A DNA stretch of 44,344 bases, taken from assembly GCA_030141605.1 (NCBI GenBank), contig JAQGDQ010000938.1, positions 1 to 44,344 of the forward strand. Direction: 5' to 3'. A program made the translations under genes and the position numbers. How positions within the stretch are numbered: the first letter of the stretch is position 1; every line of letters begins with the position of its first letter. The notes beneath the pieces were generated by a model that worked only from the letters and a program-made list of their open reading frames with translations, made no database searches and was not told the origin of the DNA. Below are positions 10,921-20,919 of this stretch, in pieces. The stretch comes from Tubiluchus corallicola (Eukaryota > Priapulida > Priapulimorpha > Priapulimorphida > Tubiluchidae).

Positions 10921-11690
10921 TTAAGCGTGTCAAAAATTTAATGAAAACCTACATTTACATCCAGAAATGTCACTTTCATATGTTTTTCTTTAGACTTACT
11001 TACCTACATCTATACCATATTGGTGTATTATGTTATTTACTAATCCCATTTATTTCTAACTTTTATTTACTTATTATTTATTAACTTTCGCTTTTCTCTG
11101 TCTGCACGATGAGTTAATCAAAGTCAAGATGAAGGAACAGGTAACTTGTTTAATTATAGACTAATGTTGCTATCATACATTGTGGGTCGGCATTGTAGGG
11201 GGTCAGAAGGGGGATTCACAATCTGCACTGTCATCGGTTCCTCACATGGAACTGGTAGGAGCGTCAAAAATCGTTGCAGATCAAGTACGAAAGGACAGAT
11301 CAGCTGAGGTCTGAATAAATAATTGATGCCTTCTTTAATCTTCAACAATATTTCTGAACAACATTCTTGCGTTTCAGAAATAAGAATTCTGGGTGAACAT
11401 GTTGACAGCCGTGTGAAGCCGTACAAATGCTTTTGGAATTAGTACTTTAAAAATTGAGTTTAGATTTTAAGTTGATGCATGAATACAAATGTCAATTCAA
11501 TATGGCTTCTGGTCGATGATACGAAATATTATTCAGTTTCGTTCATGAATGTACGTGTACGCGTTTAATAAACGTGTGCTGAAAACAGTTAAACGGAAAG
11601 ATGAAATCTTTAGTTTACTTCTTGGAGTAGGCAACCTGCACTACATTGTAATCAAATAATCCTGTCCTAACTCTTTACCTCACAGTTTAA

Positions 11691-12143
11691 AGGACAAGAA
11701 AATGGCTAACCAAAGTAAGCCTCAGAAAATTCGCAATAAAAAATTATATCACCTAAGTATAATCTTAAGTGAATAAAGTACTCACGTTTTCGCATTTACT
11801 CCAATTTCTTGTAAAATATTTCAACCACTGCAGTAAACGTTGGTGCAGACGTGTTTATTTAGTCCGCCAATTGAAAAGCCAGCATGTGATAGATCACGTG
11901 GCATGACATCACTCGAACACAGTCGCAATAAGTTCTGAGCACGTGTACTATAAAGATTTATGTTGTGGTTCTGTGACGCCATCTAATATGGCGCCACCGT
12001 GACAGTCTCGCGGCAGTATTTAAAATAAAAAAAGGAAACTCTTTTAACGTGAGTATGATAAACGCTTAAGATTGCCTCTAACCGTTATAATTCTTTAGCG
12101 AAAATTTTCCGAGACTTGCTTTAACTAGGCCTTTTCTTGTCCT
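11691..12143 (-). mobile_element. TTAA MITE family 2, copy B (inverted to copy A)
   Basis: It begins TTAA|AGGACAAGAAAATGGC and ends GGCCTTTTCTTGTCCT|TTAA, 453 bp. Reverse-complemented, it aligns across its whole length to 10470-10920, with scattered substitutions (for example GATCACGTGGCATGACATC against GATGTCATGACACGTGATC). The two copies with 770 bp between them could fold into a very long hairpin in a transcript. Confidence 0.88.
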
Positions 12144-12383
12144 TTAACACTTTTGCACACTTAGATACTTTATCGGCCGGGCACAAAAAATAAGCCGTAT
12201 CTAAAATGCCATAGAGCCGAGAGCTTTTATCTAACTTGTGTATAAACTAGAAATGCTCTACCACTTACATACTCTTTTTTGCTAATAACGTCCAAAAATT
12301 TCACATTTTATGCTTGATACTGTCATCAAGCCCATAAAAGTGGAAAAATAGATGTCATTATGCAAGTATTAACTTTATGGATG

Positions 12384-12680
12384 TATTTATTTTATTTTAT
12401 TTTATTTTATTTTATTTTATTTTATTTTATTTTATTTTATTTTATTTTATTTTATTTTATTTTATTTTATTTTATTTTATTTTATTTTATTCTATTCTAT
12501 TCTATTCTATTCTATTCTATTCTATTCTATTCTATTCTATTCTATTCTATTCTATTCTATTTCATTTCATTTCATTTCATTTCATTTCATTTCATTTCAT
12601 TTCATTTCATTTCATTTTATTTTATTTTATTTTATTTTATTTCATTTTATTTTATTTTTTTACTTTACTTTACTATATTT
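12384..12680 (+). repeat. Compound pentanucleotide array: TTTTA, TTCTA, TTTCA, TTTTA
   Basis: About 21 TTTTA units (to about 12490) give way to about 14 TTCTA units (to about 12560), about 11 TTTCA units (to about 12615), more TTTTA with a TTTCA, and finally a few TTTAC. Both long frames through it (ILFYFILFYF) are low-complexity artefacts. The block order shows successive point changes spread by expansion. Confidence 0.97.
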
Positions 12681-13412
12681 TATTTTATTCAAATTCCCAA
12701 ATTTTAAAGCCTGTTCCGTTTACAGAAAAAGACAAAACAACTTGTTAATCATTTCAGAACTGATAAATATTATTGTACAAAAAGACTGATGAAGGAACTG
12801 AAGTTTTCCAATAAGAAATGGTCAAGATCTGGTCATTGGTCAAGATCTGGCATTGATAAATCGCTAGGGAAAATTTACGTCACTATCCTTGGTTTATTTT
12901 TTAGAATTTATAAATATGAAAGAAATGAAAAAATGAGTAAATGAATAAAATAAAGTGAACACATCAATAAATGACAATACAATCATATTAATATCTACTT
13001 TTTCATTTTTATGGGTTTAGTGACAATATGTAGCATAAAATGTTTATTTTTTTGAACTTCCTTATCAAAACTAAATAGGTAAGTGCTAAACTGCCTGTAG
13101 TTTACCATGTTAAATTTACAGTTATATAAATTTGACGAAAATTCTCGGCTCTATACCATCTTCAAGAGGGCTTACTTTTTCTGTCCACCCTGTATTACAC
13201 GCGGTACACAGACTCTGAACCAAGGAGAGGGATAATTTATGGAATATATTGGAAGGTGATGCAATCTTTTATATCAAATGAGAATTCAAAAGTGTGGAAC
13301 CGCGTGTGGCTTTACGAAGACAAGTGCTGAGCTCTATGAGAAAAAATCCAAAATAAATGAAAACATCTGACCACGTGAAAACGTGCTTGGTGGTAAAAAC
13401 ATCTACAAGACA

Positions 13413-13871
13413 TACCGTATTTTCCCGTGTATAAGAGACCCTTTTTTGCTCAGAATTTTCACTTTAAAAATAGGGGGTCTCTTATACATGGGAGTAAGTC
13501 TTTTCAATAAGATGCATAAATTGTGACACTAATGATTTTAAAGAAATAAGTGCTCTACAACTGTTTTGCGTGTCGCGTTCGACTATGAAGCGGTTGTAAG
13601 CAATACAAGCATCGTGACACAGGCATTATCTCCTCGTTTTCTCTTTTCCTGTTACAGGTTTGCAGGTACGCACTTTAATATATACCAGTACTCTTTTTCT
13701 ACAACACATTAACTGGTTTTATTTTGTTTTCAGTACCGCACTGAGTTGAAAAAAGTTGTACTTTACCCTCTAAAAATGTCCGTCTGAAAAAACTTTTTTC
13801 CAGAATTTTTGCCTAAAAATTGAAGGGGTCTCTTATACACAAGGGTCTCTTATACACGGGAAAATACGGTA
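13413..13871. mobile_element. MITE with TACCGTATTTTCCCG terminal inverted repeats
   Basis: The left end TACCGTATTTTCCCGTGTAT is matched exactly by the right end ATACACGGGAAAATACGGTA. A second motif, GGGTCTCTTATACA, follows each end: inverted about 45 bases inside the left end, and as a direct repeat at the right end. The element is about 459 bp and non-coding. Similar 'CCGTATTTTCCCG...TATAAG' ends occur in animal DNA transposons, but I do not assign a superfamily. Confidence 0.85.
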
Positions 13872-14763
13872 ATCAAGGCAATTCCCGATTCTCACGTAAT
13901 CAGCAAATAAAGGCTTTTCGTCAACCTAGTTTTATGGATGCGCCTTCGTTAGTAGTCTAGTTTCGTCCCAATTCATGAATACTTCCATCCGTAATCATTT
14001 AGTTCCATTATTAATCTGTGAGAGGCAAGCAATAAATTATAGTTAACATGGATGTGAATGTCACTGTTGCTTGGAAGAGAAACAAGCATCATTATTCCTC
14101 CTCCACTTTTCGTTTTAATTTGATACGAATTTTAGATACGCCCTCACTAACGATCGTGTTCACCCTCACATCACGCATTAAAAGGAAAGCTATGTCAAGC
14201 GTAATATCTTTCTCCTCATTTGCCGTTGGACGAATCTACTTCGATCGCTATTAAGTTAGATAAACACACGATGTATGTGGTCAGTGAATCCACCTCGTTA
14301 GTGGGAATCTACATAGCGGGGAAGCTTGGTCGACCTATTGAGCGTGGCTTCCATTACTTGCATCTAATGAATGATGCTGAACTTGAGATGAAGAAAGCTG
14401 CACGGAAATGTTGGTATCACTAGCAATTACTGTCCTCGTTTCAGAGATTTTTACATACGTAAGTCCTGACTAGATGGTCTAGTGCAAAGTTGGCTATTGA
14501 GAATGCTTCAATGACCGGAGGGACTGGAGGGAGTTAGACGTACTGGCGAAGTTTGAAAGTTTACTAGATAAAACACGCTGCATAAGAATCTTCACCAGTC
14601 GGATATTACTTGTTTGTATTATCTTTCTTCATTTAACTCCATCGGGCTGCTTCCTGCTCAGTTGCTACCCAAAGCGGGTGAGTTGTGAAGGCCTGCCCTG
14701 CAGTGTCCAAGACTTAATTGCTTTTAAAAATGGCTTCTGTTAGCGTGCTCAGTCGTAGATGAT

Positions 14764-14769
14764 GATAGA

Positions 14770-14809
<40 letters not shown>

Positions 14810-15500
14810 CGATGATAATGATGATAGAATTACGTTTATTACTCACACGTCTCTCCACTTATCATGTGCATTAGGTCCTGCGAATTTCTATAGGTGTACT
14901 TTAGTTTAAATATCTAGACAGCTGCTTCAACGTGGAACTCTTTACCACAAAAATTCTTTGTATGATTGTATGTTCATTTTGAGAGAGACATTGAGAGACA
15001 TATATGTTCGTTGTTTCGTTGTTTCACTGTTCCATTGTTTCCTCAGCGTCTACACACTAAAGAGAAATGTTCAGTACGAGACACAAGTGACAAGATGACA
15101 TTTTTCCTTTATTCTTCGTTTTGTGGCTTTATCTCCGGTCCTCTTCGTAAACTTGTATCCATTATCATCTGCACAATTTCTAGCAAATTCCTTAGCACCT
15201 TTAGATCACCTGATTTGACACTTTCTTAAAATTTTCTTCTTGTTTATGTATAGTTCTTTTAACCACAATCAAACAGATGTTCGATAGTATCCTCTTCCTT
15301 TTTGCCTAATGGACACCTCAGATCTTCTTGTTATTCTTCAGAGGTAATGTTAAATTTAAGTTCAAGCAGCTCTTGTACTTCTTCTAATGTTTGACCTTTA
15401 TCTTGGTGATTCTCGATTGGCATCTCCCAATCCCAGTTCTGTACTCTGGCTATTACTTTTCATGGGCGTTCTATTCATTTAATGGCATTTGTTCTGTTTG
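14764..15500 (-). mobile_element. I-like LINE 3' end, degenerate, with (ATC)n tail
   Basis: The (ATG)n run at 14769-14825 is the 3' tail of a minus-strand element. Further up, the minus strand at about 15330-15265 reads EDLRCPLGKKEEDTIEHLFD followed by CG. This is a Cys-His cluster (C-x10-H-x3-C) like that at the C-terminus of many LINE ORF2 proteins with RNase H. Frames around it are broken. The layout resembles the copies at 16602 and 19721, though the sequence differs. Confidence 0.65.
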
Positions 15501-15616
15501 AGGCTGTTTAAAAGATGCGATATTTTCCTAGCCACCCAGCAGCAAATTGGTGAAATCCTTAGTAACCACAAGGTTACAGTTGCTAATTATTTTTAGTAAG
15601 AAAAATTGGAGCTTAA

Positions 15617-16158
15617 AGAAAAACCGGATGATTGTGTAAACATTAATTCAGAATCAAGAATGGTCTAAAATATTGAAAACTACAACAGCTTTTTTAAATC
15701 AAAGCTCAGATTAAATAATAATTACCTCGGATACTCAAATTTTGTTAAACTTTCAAAGCTACGAGCGGCTCAGTGAATCTACTAAGATTGGCAGCGGCGC
15801 CTTTTTGTCACGTTCGCGTGGCTGACAAATAGAAGGCGGTACCGTGGTAAGCATGATCATCAACTGCTGTGTTAGTTTCTGATGTCCTATGACGTAGAGC
15901 CCATTTTCGTGACACTACGCATTTAAGCAATACAGTAACACTTAATTTTTTTGCTAATTTACTAATTGTTACTACAACGGAAGATGCCTGCCGTTGCACA
16001 AACTGTGGTTAGTTTCTGATGTAAGCAATAGCTGTGTTCGGTTCCGAAGTAATTATTCAAATATAAGGAACAATTGTTTAGTTTTATAGGCAAGAAAATG
16101 CATATTTTGAACAGTAAATTAAAATCAGATCGAGTCTAACCAATCATTCGATTTTCCT
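15617..16158. mobile_element. TTAA MITE family 1, copy 2
   Basis: It is flanked by TTAA on both sides (15613-15616 and 16159-16162). The left tip AGAAAAACCGGATGATTG and the right tip CAATCATTCGATTTTCCT are diverged inverted repeats. The element is 542 bp. The interior includes GGCAGCGGCGCCTTTTTGTC and the segment that yields a minus-strand 'SETNTAVDDHAYHGTAFYLS' frame. Confidence 0.9.
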
Positions 16159-16601
16159 TTAAGAAACAGAAAGCAGTTGACGTTACATTTGCTTTCATGA
16201 CTGCGAAGCTTTCAATCCAAGTAATAGAATATAATTTGATTATGAAAACCTTGTCAACTACGTTTGATTATTTCTATATGAATGGCCAAAGAGTAGTCGT
16301 ATTTATACGCTGTATGTCTCACACAGAAATACTGGACGTCGTACATCCAGAAATACGAAATTAATTTTCCGATACTTTGCCCTGTATTGAAATACTATTG
16401 TATTATATTGTATTTCTTACAGTCTTTCAGTCAACTTGATAATATCAGAAATTTACAGTTTACCGCGTCTTTCAGTACTGCATCGTCTCATGACAACAAA
16501 TTATAACTCAGGATTGATTACATCCGTGAATTCACTGCACTCTATACGCGCTTCCGTATAAATAACGGTCTACAGATTATCTAATTGGTTTCATTATACG
16601 A

Positions 16602-17306
16602 ATGATGATGATGATGATGATAAGTCTTTATTAGCCTCTTTTTGCAGGCAAAAATATCTGTACTAATATTATACAATTTTACATAGACACTAGACAGAGT
16701 GAATTCAACAATATTACATTTACGGATTCTGTAATTAGCTTTTCTAATTTGTGCGTATAACATTTCTTACAGTGATGTTAAACAAGAAGTATTAAAGTGC
16801 GGGCTAAAATCAAGGTTATTAATGCAGCAAGTTTCCTGTGAGGTAACATAAAAATGCAGATAAATTGATATACCAAATTATTAAATTCTAATTCAATGTT
16901 TAAATCCACAAGAGTTACAATCAGTAATCTCAAGAACTACACAAATTTAATCCCTATTTTACAAAAAATTAACAGCAGGATCTTAAAATAAAAGGGTCCT
17001 TTACAAAGTAGGTTAGTGTCGATATTAAATTTTCATTCTTGGTCAAATACACAAGATTTAAATTCTCATTTCCTAGTTCGTTTAGTAGTACATTTCGCCT
17101 ATTTGCGTCGACTCGACGACATTGGTATATCAAGTGTTCTGGATTCTGGGCTTCCATGCCACATTCACAAAGCTCATCTCTAGCAAATCCAATATGACTC
17201 ATCAATTCATTGAAATTTCCCTGTCCAGTCAATAACCTCACAGCTGCTACTTCTACTCTTCTTTCGGATTTTCCAACTTTTAAAGTAAGAGTCTGATCTA
17301 AATTTT
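16602..17306 (-). mobile_element. I-like LINE 3' fragment, copy 1, with (ATC)n tail
   Basis: On the minus strand, 17316-16969 encodes a 115-residue open C-terminus: LTLKVGKSERRVEVAAVRLL, then LCECGMEAQNPEHLIYQCRR (a C-x-C-x8-H-x4-C zinc-knuckle-like cluster), ending FVKDPFILRSCC and a stop. This arrangement follows the RNase H domain in I-like non-LTR elements. About 370 bp of 3' UTR then ends in AATAAAGACTTATC(ATC)n at 16602. It is almost identical to 19721-20432, and both stop resembling each other at the same 5' point (GATCTAAATTTT). Confidence 0.85.
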
Positions 17307-17411
17307 TATGCGACAAATTGGCTGTAGTTTCCCCAGTAGTTGAGAATTAGTTTTTAATTTTTACGAATTATACGAAGATAACTGTAAACTTACTGAGACA
17401 TGTCACTGTTA

Positions 17412-17421
17412 GGGGGGGGGG
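17412..17421 (+). repeat. G-run (about 10 nt)
   Basis: TTAGGGGGGGGGGC. It is one of several long G or C homopolymers in the window, others being 6556, 23824, 27845, 35493 and 38699. Confidence 0.9.
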
Positions 17422-17519
17422 CATTAAAAGCTGCTACGAGACAATTGATTAAATGGTAATTATAGTTTTTATAATTAACTTCATTACGAAAACTTAAAGG
17501 AGTCATACAAAGACACCAG

Positions 17520-18103
17520 AAAAGAACCAAAGTGGTTTATGAACATTCTGGCGTTCATTGTTGGCATCCTTCTGTCTCGGAAGACAATGGAATGTGCGCC
17601 AAGAGAGTCAGTTATTGATCACATTGATGGAGCTGCAGCGTCGACTGTGGCTGAGCAGTGCGATCCTTGAACGTCTCCAGGGCGCACTGCCTGGGCAAGG
17701 TGTACGGAGATCCTGAGTTACCCAGACAACAGGAACCCCCCTCTTCCTCCCCGGTGTAGTCCGAAGGAAAGAGGAGCGATACGTTTGGCACCAGGTTGGC
17801 TGCAGGAGCTGCCAGAGTCAGTGAGCATGCTGGACTGGTCCGCCTTCGGTGCTCCACTCCTGATTTGGAAGGTTTACTATTCTACACATGGCCGTTGGGT
17901 CTATTGACCTCCTCCGCCCTCTAGCCGTTGGCTGCTTGTGCAGCTCCTCCACCTAGTATCGAGATACAGTGTGGGCATCCCGCAAGCCTACAGCACGTGG
18001 TATTCCTAGGTGGTCACCCATCCAAGTACTAACCATGCTCCACGTTGCTTAACTTCGGTGATCAGGCGAGAACCGGTGTTTTCAACGTGATTTGGCCGTA
18101 GTA
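17520..18103 (-). mobile_element. 5S rRNA-headed SINE-like retroelement (SINE3-type candidate)
   Basis: The minus strand starts with a complete 5S rRNA-like head (18103-17984) and continues directly as GGCTTGCGGG, without the T-run that ends true 5S genes. From there to 17520 it is GC-richer than its surroundings and has no TTTT. The first TTTT (17523-17520) lies about 580 nt from the head, in TTCTTTTCTGG. A promoter-bearing head plus a terminator-free body is the design of 5S-derived SINEs (SINE3 class, first described in fish). No LINE-like tail or target duplication is certain, so a degenerate 5S rDNA repeat with spacer is the alternative. Confidence 0.5.
17984..18103 (-). rRNA. 5S rRNA-like sequence (probably a SINE head or pseudogene)
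   Basis: The reverse complement begins CTACGGCC and contains ACCGAAGTTAAGCAACGT, GGTTAGTACTTGGATGGGTG and ACC, and ends ACGTGCTGTAGGCTT. These are the hallmarks of animal 5S rRNA over the expected 120 nt. The internal control region (A box AGTTAAGCAACGTGG, C box around TACTTGGATGGGTGACC) is recognisable. The closing helix still pairs (CUACGGC with GCUGUAG). Differences from the usual consensus (GGAGCATGG in place of GGGCC-GG, CACCTAGGAATACCACG in the last arm) and the lack of a following oligo-T argue against a working 5S gene. Confidence 0.85.
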
Positions 18104-18448
18104 TAGCGTTCATAGTGATAATCAAATTAATGATTAGTTTTACAGGAGTTTCTCCAACTTTCTGTTTGAATTTTTCCAAAAACAGTAACAGCCCATCGCC
18201 ATTCTTCTTCCGAAATAAATAATTAATGATCATCTATTGATCCAGTAATTAAAAGTTCATCTTAGTAACGGCGCCGTTTGATGATAGTGAAAAAACTGAG
18301 TTAAGCGCTTACTGGAAAAAATTGAATCGATGAATTTGACGATTTTCATCGCTAATTAGCCGAAATGGCTTCATTTGTTTATATAATTTGCGTCTCAGAT
18401 TTCCTTAGTGCTTATAAAGTAATGAAACAGCCTACAGCACACAGTTAA

Positions 18449-19040
18449 AGCAAAACCAATCTTAAACTGTGGGTCAAAACAATCTACTCTTTAAAATATT
18501 GAAAGGAAACATACTATTTTTCAAAAATAACTTTACGTGAAAGAATTATTACCACACAGACACAATTTCGCGTTCGTGCCACTAGTTCTTCGCTGTTACA
18601 TACATTTCGCGGTTCGCTAGTTAGACTGGCGGTAGTGCCTGCATTTCGGAAACGCATTGCACAAAAACAGGTGCTGTACCTCTCAGTTCAGATATGTTAG
18701 TTCGACAGCTCAAGTGCAAGCACAGCGGTAAATTTGAAATTTGAATTTTTATCTTAAAACGTGCCTTGTTTTAGTACAACACACTGAATATCTTACAGTA
18801 GCACTGTACTTCAATTCTCGCTTTCGCAAACACGTGCAACATGCTCGTAGAATATTTTTGCTGTTGAAAATTATGTTAATTTGTGATGTCATCAATAGTT
18901 TGGCTCGCGCGCCGATAACTAAGATTTTAATCTATTATTGAATTACCAGAAACGATTTTGCAGGATTAATTGTGTTAAAATGTATACTTTTTATCGGATT
19001 TGAAAATGGGGTAGTGTATGAAAAATCATCCTGTCTTCCT
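18449..19040. mobile_element. Possible diverged TTAA MITE related to family 1
   Basis: TTAA|AGCAAAACCAATCTT on the left and AAATCATCCTGTCTTCCT|TTAA on the right resemble the family 1 termini (AGGAAAACCGGATGATTG). They enclose 592 bp that also carry CGCGCGCCGATAACTAAG, reminiscent of GCGTGGCCGATAAATAG in family 1. The interior otherwise differs, so this is a tentative relic or a sister family. Confidence 0.4.
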
Positions 19041-19720
19041 TTAAGTGTACGAAATTTTCAAATTGTTAATATCACAAACGATAGCTTCAGTTAGCTTTGT
19101 ACTGCATAAGCCTATATAGTTAGCTTTTACCCGTCCTTTTGTACATTACAATGCTTTTTAATTTGGCTTTGTGGTACACACTAGGATTTAAAAAGGTATG
19201 TTCAACTTCAATGAGTCTTTTATGGGAAAATTTGGTGATGAATCATTTTTATACCTGAAAATGGTGCTAGTGGAAACGTTGATTTTTTTAATAAAAATGA
19301 AATAAAATGCCTTGACTTTCTGGGTTATTTATCAACCAGAAACTATATTTCTTATGCATGTTGACTGATAGACCTTATGATTTTTAAACTAATGAAATGA
19401 GCTTTAAAGCCTCAAAATTAGCATACTTTTGCTGCTTTTCCTCTGCTTTTGAAACACAAAGACATGCACAACGCCTTGTAAAAGAGAGACCGCTATCACT
19501 AAGTTTATGAAGTCATCTTTGTTTTTATGGATATTTTTGAATAGTCAGTATCTTCACGTGGAGGGTGGGCCCGGTGGGGGACGTTAGGATTTTAAATCGG
19601 AGCTCTGTTTGCCTTAAAGGTTCTCCGTTCCCGCTTTGTGTTTTATGTAGAATTGTCTTCGTTCAACCTCAGAAATGTGTCAAATGCAATGCACTAGGTT
19701 ACTGTGAAGAAAGTAACAAG

Positions 19721-20432
19721 ATGATGATGATGATGATGATGATGATAAGCCTTTATTTGCCTCTTTTTTGCAGGCAAAAATATCTGTACTAATATTATAC
19801 AATTTTATATAGACACTAGACAGTATGAATTCAACAATATTACATTTTCAGATTCTGTAATTAGCTTTTCTAGTTTGTTCGTATAACATTTCTTACAGTG
19901 ATGTTAAACAAGAAGTATTGAAGTGCGTGCTAAAATCAAGGTTATTAATGCAGCAAGTTTCCTGTGAGGTAACATAAAAATGCAGATAAATTGATATACC
20001 AAATTATTAAATTCCAATTCAATGTTTAAATCCACAAGAGATACAATTAATAATCTCAAGAACTACACAAATTTAATCCCTATTTTACAAAAAATTAACA
20101 GCAGGATCTTAAAATAAAAGGGTCCTTTACAAAGTAGGTTAGTGTCGATATTAAATTTTCATTCTTGGTCAAATACACAAGATTTAAATTCTCATTTCCC
20201 AGTTCGTTTAGTAGTACATTTCGCCTATTTGCGTCGACTCGACGACATTGGTATATCAAGTGGTCTGGATTCTGGGCTTCCATGCCACATTCACAAAGCT
20301 CATCTCTAGCAAATCCAATATGACTCATCAATTCATTGAAATTTTCCTGTCCAGTCAATAACCTCACAGCTGCTACTTGTACTCTTCTTTCGGATTTTCC
20401 AACTTTTAAAGTAAGAGTCTGATCTAAATTTT
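19721..20432 (-). mobile_element. I-like LINE 3' fragment, copy 2, with (ATC)n tail
   Basis: This is a near-identical copy of 16602-17306. The minus strand encodes the same C-terminus (LCECGMEAQNPDHLIYQCRR ... FILRSCC) and the same 3' UTR ending at (ATC)n from 19741 to 19721. The left flank AAGTAACAAG and the right flank GAGTAACGAG (20437-20453) may be remnants of a target-site duplication. It is 5'-truncated at the same base as copy 1 and inactive. Confidence 0.85.
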
Positions 20433-20919
20433 AAACGAGAGAGTAACGAGAGATGATGCTTTCATCCACAACAGCGGTCCTTTCTTAATGAACTTTTTAG
20501 GAAAACCCTGTTATCGCCAGGCAATTATTTTAATGTGATGAGAGACATACGTGCGCGCCCGGCGTGAAGCCAACTTGTATACCGTTTCCATGGTTACAGG
20601 TAAATACGTTTGTGTACCTCGATGAGACAGCTTGCATTCTAGCGATTTATTATAATCATTACTGGGATAGCATGGCGTACAATGTAGCTACAGCTAACCC
20701 AAACTTTGAGAGACCAAGTTTTGGTTGCCAGGCCCCGGCCCGTTGCGTCGCTCAACGTACACAACAAAAGACAGTAGTTGCATTTAGAGCACGTCAAATT
20801 ATGAAGTAACTGGAAAACTGTGATCATTTTTTTTTTGCTTTGCTGGGGTCTTTCTTCAGGTTACTATCAGTTTGACTTGTCCTTTAACCAGTAACTCTCC
20901 AGTAGATTATCAGCTCTGT

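Noticed and set aside
11154-11426. 90-codon minus-strand frame between the inverted MITEs
   Set aside because: No motif and no splice context. Probably chance.
12360-12748. 115- and 123-codon frames rich in Phe/Ile/Leu/Tyr
   Set aside because: Pure translation of the pentanucleotide array.
14220-14423. 67-codon + strand frame
   Set aside because: No splice signals, repeat family or recognisable motif.
17612-17857. 81-codon minus-strand frame
   Set aside because: It lies inside the body of the 5S-headed unit. Better explained as non-coding RNA-type sequence.
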